This document shows, piece by piece, positions 36,180 to 44,543 of a DNA stretch of 64,000 nt (within the stretch, counting starts at the first letter, position 1; each line of letters starts with the position of its first letter). The notes below the pieces were generated by a model, which worked only from the letters and a program-made list of their open reading frames with translations, was not told the DNA's origin and made no database searches. Both the position numbers and the translations under genes were made by a program. The stretch covers positions 97,936-161,935 of the forward strand of contig DLGD01000001.1 in NCBI GenBank assembly GCA_002482505.1, written 5' to 3'. The stretch is from Christensenella sp. UBA7703. Its GTDB lineage: Bacteria; Bacillota; Clostridia; Christensenellales; CAG-138.

Positions 36180-37112
36180 TTAATCTTGAATGACCCGCTG
36201 AGCGGACTCGCGGAGTTTTTCAAACAAGAGCCGATCCAGCCGGGAAAGATGATAGCCCGTGCGATAAATCAGCACATCGCGATAGACATTGCCGGGGAAA
36301 TCAATCTTCCGCTGCACGAGCCCGAAGCGATCCAGAACGTCCTGCGGGGCCGGGGAGGAGATTGCATACGCCGTGTCGATGCGGCTGATGAGTTCCAGCT
36401 GACTTGCGCGTTCATAGATGGTAATGGTGTTTTTGGCCTCGATTGCCTGCGCGAGTTCGCGCGCCTGATTGACGGGCAGCGCGGGGATGGAAGTATCACC
36501 GTACAGCACCTCAGTGCAGCTGGTCAAGTCGCGGTTGGTGAGTTGTGTGTGATCCGCCAGCGCGCTGTGCTTACTCAGGATGGCGACGCAGGAAAACTCC
36601 CAAACCAGCTCATTGACCAAAGAGCGCTCAGCCAATGCGTTGAGATAATTCGGCTCATAGATGGTCTGATAGCGAATTACGCCAAGCTGATTGACCCCGT
36701 TGGCGACCTGCTTGATGGTTCGCATCGCACCCGCCTCGCGATAGTCAATGCTATAGTCTGCGTCTGTTCCTAACGAGAGGATTACCTCGGTCAGCGCTTG
36801 TGAAACATAGCTCGCGCGCGGCGCGCAGAGGTCAAAGCGCGTCTTCTTGTCGTCTGTGGGCCTATACAGCGCCTCCATCTCCGCAATCTGGGAAAGGATG
36901 TTGCGCGCGTAACCCAAAAACTCGCGCCCTTTCTCCGTCGGGACGACGCCCTTTGCCGTGCGGTCAAAGATCGCGATGCCGATGTCGTCCTCCAGCTCAC
37001 GGATGGATTTGCTCAGGTTCGGCTGATTCATATAGAGATTTTCCGCAGCTTTGCTGATCGAGCCGGTTTTTTCCACCTCGACGGCATATTTCAGCTGCAA
37101 CAGGTTATTCAT
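36180..37112 (-). CDS. LysR-family transcriptional regulator
   Basis: 310 aa. The N-terminal winged helix (LLQLKYAVEVEKTGSISKAAE and NLSKSIRELEDDIG) is typical; the remainder is a substrate-binding-like effector domain (about 90-300). AAAGGAG precedes the ATG. It lies 58 bp downstream of the D-aminoacylase gene on the same strand and may regulate it. The effector is unknown. Confidence 0.93.
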   Translation of the reverse strand: MNNLLQLKYAVEVEKTGSISKAAENLYMNQPNLSKSIRELEDDIGIAIFDRTAKGVVPTEKGREFLGYARNILSQIAEMEALYRPTDDKKTRFDLCAPRASYVSQALTEVILSLGTDADYSIDYREAGAMRTIKQVANGVNQLGVIRYQTIYEPNYLNALAERSLVNELVWEFSCVAILSKHSALADHTQLTNRDLTSCTEVLYGDTSIPALPVNQARELAQAIEAKNTITIYERASQLELISRIDTAYAISSPAPQDVLDRFGLVQRKIDFPGNVYRDVLIYRTGYHLSRLDRLLFEKLRESAQRVIQD

Positions 37113-37170
37113 GCGCTTCTCCTTTCCGCGCGAAAACGGAATTGTTTACGGTTTACGATAAAGCGTCTTT

Positions 37171-38766
37171 TCATGCGCGTAATGCGCGCCCGGCGGTGCG
37201 GAATGCGGCTTCATCCAGCCGCTCATCTTCCAGTACGAGTCTGCCGTTGACATAGACACGATCGATGCCAAACGCCTTGGATTGATCCGGAACGCCATTT
37301 TTCAGCGCGGTTTCGTCAAACACCGTCAGGTCTGCAAAATAGCCGGGCTTGACATAGCCGCGCTCTTTGATCGCGAAGCGGTCTGCCACGGCACCGGTCA
37401 TCTTGCGGATGGCGCGGGGCATGGTGTCGCCCTTTCCCGTCAGCGAAAGATGCAAAAACTTCGGGAAACAATCGTAGATGGCTGGGTTTTGCACGCCGTT
37501 TTCTTCCACCCAGGCATCGGTCATGTACAGAACATTGTCATGGCAGGAGAGTTCGGAGACGATCTGAGGGGTGCTGTACGGACCCATGTTCACGCGCCCG
37601 GCAAAGTGACTCATCTCGCAGAGCATCAGGTAGGCATCAAGATCGTTCATGCCCTTTTCTCTGGCAATCTGGTGGACGGTCTTGCCCTCGTATTCTTCAT
37701 ATCCTTCGCCGATGTAGGCAATCTGAATATCATCAAACCCGAAACCCAGCAGCAGGATGGAGGCATTCGCGAGGATGCGGAATTTCAGCTTGTTGAAGAA
37801 TTTCCGCTTGTCTTTGGGGCTGAGCGCCTGATACCAAACCGGCATGATCGCGGTGATGACTGAAACGCCCAAGAGCTCCGCATAGATATCAAACATCGCG
37901 TCTACGCCGTTTTTGCGCATGCGCTCGATATTGGCAATCAGCTCGTCTTTGCATTTGAAGGAGTTGGTGCCGACGAAGATTGCGTGGGAATATTGCAGTT
38001 TCACGTTCAATCCGCGGGTAATCTCCTCCAGCTCGTCCAGCGCGCGCAGGAGATGCGGCCTGCCCAATAGCTCCGGATACGCCATCGACACGGCGGAGCA
38101 GGCACGCGGGTGTACGGTCAGTGGGCGGCCATAGCGCGCGCAGAGCTCGGCAACCTTCCTAAGTTCCTCTTTCGGCGCATAGAGCCCCGGCTCGTACATG
38201 AGCCCCAGCGAAACGCCGCATGCGCCCTGCTTGAGATTTTCTTCGAGCAGCGAGAGCATCTGCTGCTCTTCCGCCTCACTCAGCGAGCGGTTGAGGTAGC
38301 CCGTTCCGCTCGCGCGAGCGGAGCAATGCCCCGTAAGTGAGGCGATGTTAAGCGGCGTGTTGCCGTCGATCGCCGAAAAGAACGTGTTGAGGTCGGGGTA
38401 GACGCCCGTCAGGTCGTCCATGTGGAACAGCCCTGCGCCAACCTTATCGATATACAGGCTGTTTTCCGCAAACCCTGTCATCGATAGCCCGCAGTTGCCG
38501 GTGATAAACGAGGTGATCCCCTGCCGCACAAACGGCTCAAAATACGGCGCCGGGTTCTTTTTCGCCGCGAACCAGTCGTTGTGGGAATGTGCGTCAAAAA
38601 AGCCGGAGGAAACGCTTTTTCCGGAAAGATCGACAACTTTGGCATCCACGATCGGAAGATTTTGCCCGACCGCGAGAATCTTGTCGTCTTCGATCTGGAT
38701 ATCGCCTTCGAAAGCCTCCGCACCTGTTCCGTCATAGATGCGGCAGTGTTGCAGCAGTGTTTTCAT
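37171..38766 (-). CDS. N-acyl-D-amino-acid deacylase family amidohydrolase
   Basis: 531 aa from the ATG at 38766, chosen because the family begins MKTLLQHCRIYDGTG; an ATG at 38802 has no ribosome-binding site. Metal-site features are FFDAHSHND and the bridging Cys in TGNCGLS; GVSLGLMYEPGLYA and a C-terminal NKxV-like strand (DRVYVNGRLVLEDE) are typical. Members release D-amino acids from N-acyl forms or act on related amides. Several ligand loops differ from the canonical enzymes (VHPRAC, YSHAIFVG), so substrate is uncertain. The LysR gene follows. Confidence 0.8.
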   Translation of the reverse strand: MKTLLQHCRIYDGTGAEAFEGDIQIEDDKILAVGQNLPIVDAKVVDLSGKSVSSGFFDAHSHNDWFAAKKNPAPYFEPFVRQGITSFITGNCGLSMTGFAENSLYIDKVGAGLFHMDDLTGVYPDLNTFFSAIDGNTPLNIASLTGHCSARASGTGYLNRSLSEAEEQQMLSLLEENLKQGACGVSLGLMYEPGLYAPKEELRKVAELCARYGRPLTVHPRACSAVSMAYPELLGRPHLLRALDELEEITRGLNVKLQYSHAIFVGTNSFKCKDELIANIERMRKNGVDAMFDIYAELLGVSVITAIMPVWYQALSPKDKRKFFNKLKFRILANASILLLGFGFDDIQIAYIGEGYEEYEGKTVHQIAREKGMNDLDAYLMLCEMSHFAGRVNMGPYSTPQIVSELSCHDNVLYMTDAWVEENGVQNPAIYDCFPKFLHLSLTGKGDTMPRAIRKMTGAVADRFAIKERGYVKPGYFADLTVFDETALKNGVPDQSKAFGIDRVYVNGRLVLEDERLDEAAFRTAGRALRA

Positions 38767-38854
38767 CTGTATAAAATTCTCCCAGTTTGATCCCGGTAAC
38801 ATGGTATCACAAACCGTTATAAATGAGAAGTTCCGGAATCATTCTGAATAAAAA

Positions 38855-38883
38855 TTGACGGAACGCAAATCGCATCCTATACT
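38855..38883 (+). promoter_or_regulatory. Promoter of the cobalamin riboswitch transcript
   Basis: TTGACG (38855-38860), 17 bp, TATACT (38878-38883): a near-consensus vegetative promoter. Confidence 0.75.
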
Positions 38884-38899
38884 ATAGTTAAATGAATAG

Positions 38900-39085
38900 C
38901 GTGCGCATCTGCGCCTGACGAAGGCGCTGGCAGGGTGACCTGCCAAGGGAATACGGATGAAAATTCCGGGCTACCCCAGTAACCGTGAAGCGGACGAACG
39001 GACACACACAAGCCACTGCCTAACCGCGGGAAGGCGTCCTAGTAGGATGAAGCGAAGCCGGGAGACCTGTTTGCGCATGGAAATA
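38900..39085 (+). ncRNA. Cobalamin (B12) riboswitch
   Basis: The conserved order is complete: GACCTGCCAAGGGAA, GGATGAAAATTCCGGG, CTACCCCAGTAACCGTGA, AGCCACTG, CGGGAAGGCG, GAAGCGAAGCCGGGAGACCTG. Outer arms GTGCGCA and TGCGCAT can pair as P1. It precedes a metal-chelate/B12 importer. Bound cobalamin should favour the terminator at 39142. Confidence 0.93.
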
Positions 39086-39141
39086 TACTCCTGGGGTGGA
39101 GTGAAGCTATCGAGCGCGCCGACAGCACGCGAACTTTCCAT

Positions 39142-39174
39142 TGCTCCCTCTCCTCAAAGAGCGGAGCATTTTTT
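39142..39174 (+). terminator. Riboswitch expression-platform terminator
   Basis: TGCTCC-CTCT pairs with AGAG-CGGAGCA, followed by TTTTTT. Its position between riboswitch and btuF-like gene indicates transcription attenuation. Confidence 0.85.
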
Positions 39175-39283
39175 ATTTGCTTGCCTCTCTTCTGGCCAAT
39201 TGGCAATGGAAGAGCAAACACCAAATGATTTGCTTCCCTCTCAGCTCTATTCATTTAAAACAGATTGAAAGGGATGAAGACAC

Positions 39284-40279
39284 ATGAAAACCAACAAACT
39301 CCTTGCGGCTCTGATTGCGGCGCTGCTGCTCCTGGGCACACTTTTTGCCTGCGCGCCCGCAGATATCGCCGCGACGTCCGCCAACGAGGCGCCCACTTTG
39401 CAGGAAGTCGACGAGATTCCGCCAGCGGAGGTAACAGGCATTGAAACCACCGATATGATGGGGCGCGCAATCAAGCTTCCCGAAGCCGCAACCCGCGTTG
39501 TTGCGCTGAGCGCGGCGGACTGCGAGATTCTTTATGCCATTGGCGCGGGAGATTTGCTCGTGGGTCGCGGCGAATTTTGCGACTATCCGGCGCAGGTGCT
39601 GGATGTGCCCGCTGTGCAGTCCGGCATGGAGACGAATATCGAGCAGATCATCGCACTTGCCCCGCAGGTGCTGCTGATGAGCGCAATGGCGCAGACCGAG
39701 GATCAAGTCAAGCAGCTGGAAGCCGCGGGGATCCAGTGCGTGGTTTCCGACGCGAAGGATCTCAACGGCGTGTATCAGGCAATCACGCTCATTGGAGCGG
39801 TAACCGGACACGATGAGGATGCGTTCGCAGTCGTCTCGAGCATGGAAACTACGCTCTCCGAGCTCTCGGTTCACGCAAGCGAACTACAGGGCAAAAGCGT
39901 TTATTTTGAAGTTTCCCCGCTGCAATACGGCCTCTGGACCGCAGGCAAGGGCACATTTATGGACGAGATCGCAACCATGCTGGGCCTGACGAACGTCTTT
40001 GCGGATGCAACCGGCTGGGCAGAGATCTCCGAAGAGCAGGTGCTCAAGGCAAATCCGGACGTGATTGTAACCATCGCGATGTATTTTGGCGAAGGGCAGA
40101 CCCCGGTGGAGGAGATTCTTTCCCGTCCCGGCTGGCAGGACATCACCGCGGTGAAAAACGGCGACATCCTCAACCTGCAAAACAACGAACTTTCCCGCCC
40201 CGGCCCGCGTATCGCCGACGGCGCACAGGCGCTGTTTGACTTTGTCAAAGCGATCGTTTCGGAAAACAAGGCAGCGTAA
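39284..40279 (+). CDS. btuF: Cobalamin-binding lipoprotein of an ABC importer (BtuF-like)
   Basis: 331 aa. The signal peptide ends with a Cys near residue 23 (LLGTLFACAP). The class III binding fold is seen in DMMGRAIKLPEAATRVVALS, DYPAQVLDVPAVQSG, NIEQIIALAPQVLLMS, and RPGWQDITAVKNGDIL. Iron-siderophore proteins share this fold; the cobalamin riboswitch upstream makes B12 the likely ligand. AAAGGGA precedes the ATG. Permease and ATPase genes follow directly. Confidence 0.9.
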   Translation: MKTNKLLAALIAALLLLGTLFACAPADIAATSANEAPTLQEVDEIPPAEVTGIETTDMMGRAIKLPEAATRVVALSAADCEILYAIGAGDLLVGRGEFCDYPAQVLDVPAVQSGMETNIEQIIALAPQVLLMSAMAQTEDQVKQLEAAGIQCVVSDAKDLNGVYQAITLIGAVTGHDEDAFAVVSSMETTLSELSVHASELQGKSVYFEVSPLQYGLWTAGKGTFMDEIATMLGLTNVFADATGWAEISEEQVLKANPDVIVTIAMYFGEGQTPVEEILSRPGWQDITAVKNGDILNLQNNELSRPGPRIADGAQALFDFVKAIVSENKAA

Positions 40280-40314
40280 GACTGAGCGGCGCAAAAGAAA
40301 GAGACAGGCATTCG

Positions 40315-41412
40315 TTGAAAAAACACGAGAAACAACCGCGCGAAACGGGCGAGCTGCCGCCCACCGCGCGCAAGACACAAGGCGGCAAACGGGAGGGATT
40401 TCGCGCGGGCGAACTCCTTCTGTTTTCGCTTGTCACGATGTGCGTCCTCGTGCTCTGCGTCTGCGTCGGCAGCGTGAGCCTGCCGCTAAAGGAGACCCTC
40501 ACGGTCATCTGGAACGCGATCTGGGGGTTGCCGATGCCGGATGGCATCTCGGTGCCGATCATTCTCTCCGTGCGTCTGCCGCGCGTGATTTGCGTGGCAC
40601 TCACGGGGGCTGCGCTCTCACTTTGCGGCGGCGCGATGCAGGGACTGCTCAAAAACCCGCTTGCGGACGGCAGCACGCTCGGTGTTGCCAGCGGCGCGTC
40701 GCTCGGCGCTGTCATCGCAATCGCGTTTGGCATCACGCTGCCGCAGATTCCGTTTGCGGGCACGATGGTGCTGGCGATTCTATTCGCGTTCCTGTCGCTT
40801 CTGATCATCCTCTCGCTCGCGTATAAAATCGATTATTCGATGAGCACCAATACGATCATTCTCATTGGCGTGATCTATTCAATGTTTGTTTCAAGTATCC
40901 TCGCGCTCATCATTTCGTTTGCATCCGACCGGGTCAAGCAGATCACCTTCTGGACGATGGGGTCACTCCTCGGCACCAGCCTGCAAAATGCGCTTGTGCT
41001 GTTTGGTGCGCTCGTTGTATTCGGCGGGGTGATCCTGCGCTATGCGCGCGAGCTCAACGCCTTTGCGGTCAGCGAGAGCAACGCCCGCAGCGTCGGCGTA
41101 CCCGTGCGGCAGGTGAAGCTGATCCTGCTCATCGCGGTGAGCGCGCTCATCGGCGTTTGTGTTTCCATCGGCGGCACCATCGGCTTTGTCGGCCTCGTCA
41201 CGCCGCACATGGTGCGCATGATCGTAGGCCCCGATCATAAGCGGCTGCTGCCCGCCTCGCTCTTTGGCGGCGCGGTGTTTTTAATGCTGGCGGATCTCGT
41301 CGCGCGGACGCTCTTAAATCCCATCGAGCTGCCGATTGGCGTGGTTACCTCGTTCATCGGCGCGTTCCTCTTCATCGTGATCTTCTATCGTTCGAGGAGG
41401 GCACGGACATGA
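40315..41412 (+). CDS. btuC: FecCD/BtuC-type ABC permease
   Basis: 365 aa with about ten membrane helices after a basic 30-residue N-terminal tail. LPRVICVALTGAALSLCGGAMQ, NPLADGSTLGVASGA and GFVGLVTPHMVRMIVGPDH are family signatures. The start is a TTG at 40315 with only a weak site (AGAGACAGG). It forms the translocation channel of the B12 importer and overlaps the ATPase gene by four bases (ATGA). Confidence 0.92.
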   Translation: MKKHEKQPRETGELPPTARKTQGGKREGFRAGELLLFSLVTMCVLVLCVCVGSVSLPLKETLTVIWNAIWGLPMPDGISVPIILSVRLPRVICVALTGAALSLCGGAMQGLLKNPLADGSTLGVASGASLGAVIAIAFGITLPQIPFAGTMVLAILFAFLSLLIILSLAYKIDYSMSTNTIILIGVIYSMFVSSILALIISFASDRVKQITFWTMGSLLGTSLQNALVLFGALVVFGGVILRYARELNAFAVSESNARSVGVPVRQVKLILLIAVSALIGVCVSIGGTIGFVGLVTPHMVRMIVGPDHKRLLPASLFGGAVFLMLADLVARTLLNPIELPIGVVTSFIGAFLFIVIFYRSRRART

Positions 41413-42173
41413 GTCTACTCGATGTGCAAAACCTGCGTGTCCGCTATGGAGACAAGACGATTCTAGATGGCGTGAACTTCTCTTTAGAAGAAGGCGGCTG
41501 GCTGATGATTGTCGGCCCGAATGGCGCGGGAAAGAGCACGATTGTCAACGCAATCTCGCAGGGGGTGCCGTATACGGGCGAGGTGCGCGTGCTTGGCAAA
41601 GACGTGCGCCGTTACCGCGCGCACGAGCTGGCAAGGCTCGTCGGCGTACTTGCCCAAACGCATACGATGGGTTACGGGTTTACGGTTGGCTCCGTCGTTC
41701 GCCTCGGGCGCTATGCCTATGCGCCGGGACTGTTTTCCGCGGGGCATGCGGAGGATGACGACGCGGTGGCACAGGCGCTCGCGCTCACGGGGCTGACGGA
41801 AATCGTCGATCAAAACGTGCTCACGCTCTCCGGAGGGGAGTTGCAGCGGACGTTTTTGGCACAGCTCTTTGCGCAGAATCCGAGGGTGCTGCTGCTGGAC
41901 GAACCCACCAACCACCTTGACCTCGTCTATCAAAAGCAGGTGTTTGAGCTGATTCGTGCTTGGCTGAAAACGCCGGGACGCGCGGTTGCCTCTGTGGTGC
42001 ACGACCTGAGCCTTGCGCGCGCTTACGGCAGCCACGCGCTGTTACTCGATGGCGGGAAGACGCTCTCGTACGGCGCAATTTCGGATGTTTTTTCGCCGGC
42101 GAATCTCGACAGCGCATACGAAATGGATGTTTCCGCCTGGATGCGTGGCCTGCTTGCTCAATGGCAGGAATAG
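41409..42173 (+). CDS. btuD: ABC transporter ATPase for cobalamin import
   Basis: 254 aa. Walker A GPNGAGKST, signature LSGGELQRTFLAQ, Walker B VLLLDEPTNHLD and switch His (VVHDLSL) are all intact. The FepC/BtuD-type arrangement and ATGA overlap with the permease gene define the third subunit of the importer. Confidence 0.94.
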   Translation: MSLLDVQNLRVRYGDKTILDGVNFSLEEGGWLMIVGPNGAGKSTIVNAISQGVPYTGEVRVLGKDVRRYRAHELARLVGVLAQTHTMGYGFTVGSVVRLGRYAYAPGLFSAGHAEDDDAVAQALALTGLTEIVDQNVLTLSGGELQRTFLAQLFAQNPRVLLLDEPTNHLDLVYQKQVFELIRAWLKTPGRAVASVVHDLSLARAYGSHALLLDGGKTLSYGAISDVFSPANLDSAYEMDVSAWMRGLLAQWQE

Positions 42174-42343
42174 CCGGCGCGAGAGATGTTTCAAAAAATC
42201 CTCACGCCCATTTTACAGGATTGCAACATACAAACGGGATGATGTGGTGTATAATCGACAAAACGCCAGTCAGTCCGTTTTTTTTATCGTTGGGCATTCC
42301 GGCGCTAGAATCAAACACCAGTACCAACCATCGGAGGAAGACC

Positions 42344-42979
42344 ATGCTATCCATCATCCTGCTGCGCCACGGGAAAACCCAGGGCAATCTAGAGAACCGC
42401 TACAACGGCAGAACCGACGATCCGCTTTGCGCCGAGGGCATTGCGCAGGCGGAGCTGGAGGCGCACTATCCGGAGATCTCGCTGGTTTACGCGAGTCCGA
42501 TGCGGCGCGCACAGCAGACGGCAAGTATCTTTTTTCCAAACGCCAGGATCGAGACGGTAGAAGACCTGCGCGAGATGGACTTTGGCGATTTTGAAGGGCG
42601 AACCGCAGCGGATATGGAGCACGACGAAGCGTACCGCGCATGGGTTGCGGGCGGGTGTGTTGATGTTTGCCCAAATGGCGAGGGGATTCCTGGCTTTGCT
42701 CGGCGCGCGGCTGCGGCTTTTTCCGGCTGCGTTGCGGACGCGATTGCGCGCGGGGAGTCGCGCATTGGCGTTGCCGTGCATGGCGGGGTCATCATGGCGG
42801 TCATGACGGCGTTCTCCGGCTCGGACGAGCCGTACAACGCATGGTATGTTCAAAACTGCGGCGGCTACGAGATCACGATTGACGAGACGCTTTGGAACAC
42901 GAAACAGCGTTTTGCCGCGTCAGTGCTCTTTGGCGAACAGGGAGAGGACGACTATAGCCTGAGCAACAACGTGGAATAA
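42344..42979 (+). CDS. Histidine phosphatase family protein (possible alpha-ribazole phosphatase)
   Basis: 211 aa. The catalytic motif LLRHGKTQGN lies at the N-terminus; YASPMRRAQQTA, MDFGDFEGR, and VAVHGGVIMAV follow. The family includes phosphoglycerate mutases and CobC, which makes alpha-ribazole for the B12 lower loop. Being next to the B12 importer suggests the CobC role, but no cobalamin-synthesis gene is nearby. GGAGG precedes the ATG at 42344. Confidence 0.85.
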   Translation: MLSIILLRHGKTQGNLENRYNGRTDDPLCAEGIAQAELEAHYPEISLVYASPMRRAQQTASIFFPNARIETVEDLREMDFGDFEGRTAADMEHDEAYRAWVAGGCVDVCPNGEGIPGFARRAAAAFSGCVADAIARGESRIGVAVHGGVIMAVMTAFSGSDEPYNAWYVQNCGGYEITIDETLWNTKQRFAASVLFGEQGEDDYSLSNNVE

Positions 42980-43017
42980 TCACTTCTATTAGAGATGATC
43001 GCAATCAAACAGCAAAA

Positions 43018-43052
43018 AACAGCGGCAAGCGTTTTTCGCGCAAGCCGCTGTT
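43018..43052. terminator. Bidirectional terminator
   Basis: AACAGCGGC pairs with GCCGCTGTT, with inner GCG/CGC; on the minus strand TTTTTTG follows. It separates the phosphatase gene from the opposing small gene. Confidence 0.8.
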
Positions 43053-43067
43053 TTGTTATAGATCGGG

Positions 43068-43244
43068 TTAGTTTAGAACGAGAGCAAACAGCAGCACAAC
43101 TCCAGACAACAACAGCAGAAGCACGCTCAGGCAGCCGCCTTTGCCGCCGGACGGCTTCCTGCCGCCGTTGTTACGCGAAAAGGCCTGCATGTAGTGCGTA
43201 TAGCCCGTGATGCCTTTTCCAAAGTAGCCATAGTCTTTTGGCAT
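43068..43244 (-). CDS. 58-aa membrane protein with a Tyr/Gly-rich N-terminus
   Basis: The peptide starts MPKDYGYFGKGITGYTHYMQ, continues with AFSRNNGGRKPSGGKGG, and ends in one membrane helix (CLSVLLLLLSGVVLLFALVL). GGAGGT lies seven bases before the ATG, and a good terminator follows the stop. It is monocistronic and too short for many gene callers. The strong translation signals argue it is real. No function can be assigned; the C-tail anchor implies the motif-rich N-terminus faces the cytoplasm or surface. Confidence 0.75.
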   Translation of the reverse strand: MPKDYGYFGKGITGYTHYMQAFSRNNGGRKPSGGKGGCLSVLLLLLSGVVLLFALVLN

Positions 43245-43467
43245 ATTTTTTACCTCCGGCGATTTACTTCCGAATCGTGAGCTTACTCTTTTTTGTGGAA
43301 TTGGTTCGGCTTGATTGCAAACCGGTTCGTGAATGTAGCAAAATCAAACTCGTTGTGACGTTTGCTCTGCCGGACGGTTCGCGCCCTGCAACCATGATAT
43401 AATACGCTCGTTTACAAAGCAACCGGCGTTAACCGAAGGTTGCTGTGGAGTAGGAGGAAACAGTATC

Positions 43468-44244
43468 ATGAAACGACTTGTATGCTGCCTGACGGCGGCT
43501 GTTCTTCTGTTTGGGGCTGTTGGTTGCGCCGCAAACGTTACGCCCGTGGTGCCGGATGCAACGCCGAGGACGACGAATGCTACCCCGCAACCGCAGCCGG
43601 ATGATGTAATTGCGTTTGACGACGAAGCGCTGGAAGCATATGTTCGCGCGGCGATTGGCAAACCAAACGGCGACATCACCCGCGCGGATGCGGAGGCAGT
43701 CACGGAGCTGGAGCTTTCGCAGATGGGTGTGGAAAAAGACCAGCCGTATATCCACAATCTCTCGGCACTGCAATATTTCACCAACCTCACCTATCTTGGG
43801 CTGGGGTACGCCGTTCAAAACGAACAAGACCCGACAGCTCCCGTGGACATTTCGCCGCTTGCGGGCTTAAGCAAGCTCACATCGCTCCAGATGGGCGGGG
43901 TGGTGGTCGACGATCTGAGCGCTGTCTCCGGCATGCAGAACCTCATCAGCCTCACCGTGTTCAACGGGGATCAGGCGCTTGATCTTACCCCGCTCGCGGG
44001 GTTAACGCATCTGCAAGCGCTGACTTTGCGTAACAACAAGATTACGGATGTGTCTCCGCTTGTGGCGCTCAAGAGCCTGACCTATCTCGATCTGGAGGGA
44101 AACGACATTTCGGATGTTTCTCCGCTCGCGGGGCTAACCGGGCTGAACCGGCTGTTTTTGTCCGGTAATCCGGTTTCGGACTATGAACCGCTTGCAAGCG
44201 TGCGCGCCAATCTGGAAGAATGGGACTTTGAGGTACAGCCGTAA
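43468..44244 (+). CDS. Leucine-rich-repeat lipoprotein
   Basis: 258 aa. The lipobox GAVGC gives Cys20. A Thr/Pro linker precedes four or five internalin-like repeats of about 22 residues (for example LTPLAGLTHLQALTLRNNKIT and VSPLVALKSLTYLDLEGNDIS). No C-terminal anchor is present; lipid anchoring would hold it outside the membrane. TAGGAGGAAA precedes the ATG. It likely binds a protein or glycan partner; nothing nearby shows which. Confidence 0.88.
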   Translation: MKRLVCCLTAAVLLFGAVGCAANVTPVVPDATPRTTNATPQPQPDDVIAFDDEALEAYVRAAIGKPNGDITRADAEAVTELELSQMGVEKDQPYIHNLSALQYFTNLTYLGLGYAVQNEQDPTAPVDISPLAGLSKLTSLQMGGVVVDDLSAVSGMQNLISLTVFNGDQALDLTPLAGLTHLQALTLRNNKITDVSPLVALKSLTYLDLEGNDISDVSPLAGLTGLNRLFLSGNPVSDYEPLASVRANLEEWDFEVQP

Positions 44245-44298
44245 CGAGAGAAGTCTCATCCATAAGGGTACTTAAAAAGAGAAGAGTGATTCACAAGA

Positions 44299-44327
44299 CA
44301 ACTGCTCATAAACGGGCAGTTGTTTTT
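44299..44327 (+). terminator. Intrinsic terminator
   Basis: CAACTGC pairs with GCAGTTG (44299-44322), followed by TTTTT. It ends the LRR lipoprotein gene. Confidence 0.8.
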
Positions 44328-44341
44328 GATTTGCAATGGAT

Positions 44342-44367
44342 TGAAGTTCTCTGAAGTTCTGTATAAT
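44342..44367 (+). promoter_or_regulatory. hcp promoter with a tandem repeat
   Basis: TGAAGTTCT occurs at 44342-44350 and 44352-44360, 10 bp apart, directly before TATAAT at 44362-44367. There is no proper -35, which suggests binding of an activator to the repeats. A leader of about 170 nt follows. Confidence 0.45.
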
Positions 44368-44543
44368 ATAGAAGGCGAAGAACGCATAACGAGCGGATAC
44401 GCTGCATTTCCAACAAACCAAATCGAAGAAAGAACGGAAACGTTGTAAAACAAACAGAACGAAACGGCGGACAACACTATACTAACCCTGGACAAAAAAA
44501 GAACAGATCTGCGGTGACACGCAGAAAATGGAGGATTTTTCGT

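Noticed and set aside
42221..42255. TTGCAA and TATAAT as a promoter for the histidine phosphatase gene
   Set aside because: The spacer is 23 bp, too long for a standard promoter; the -10 alone may still be used.
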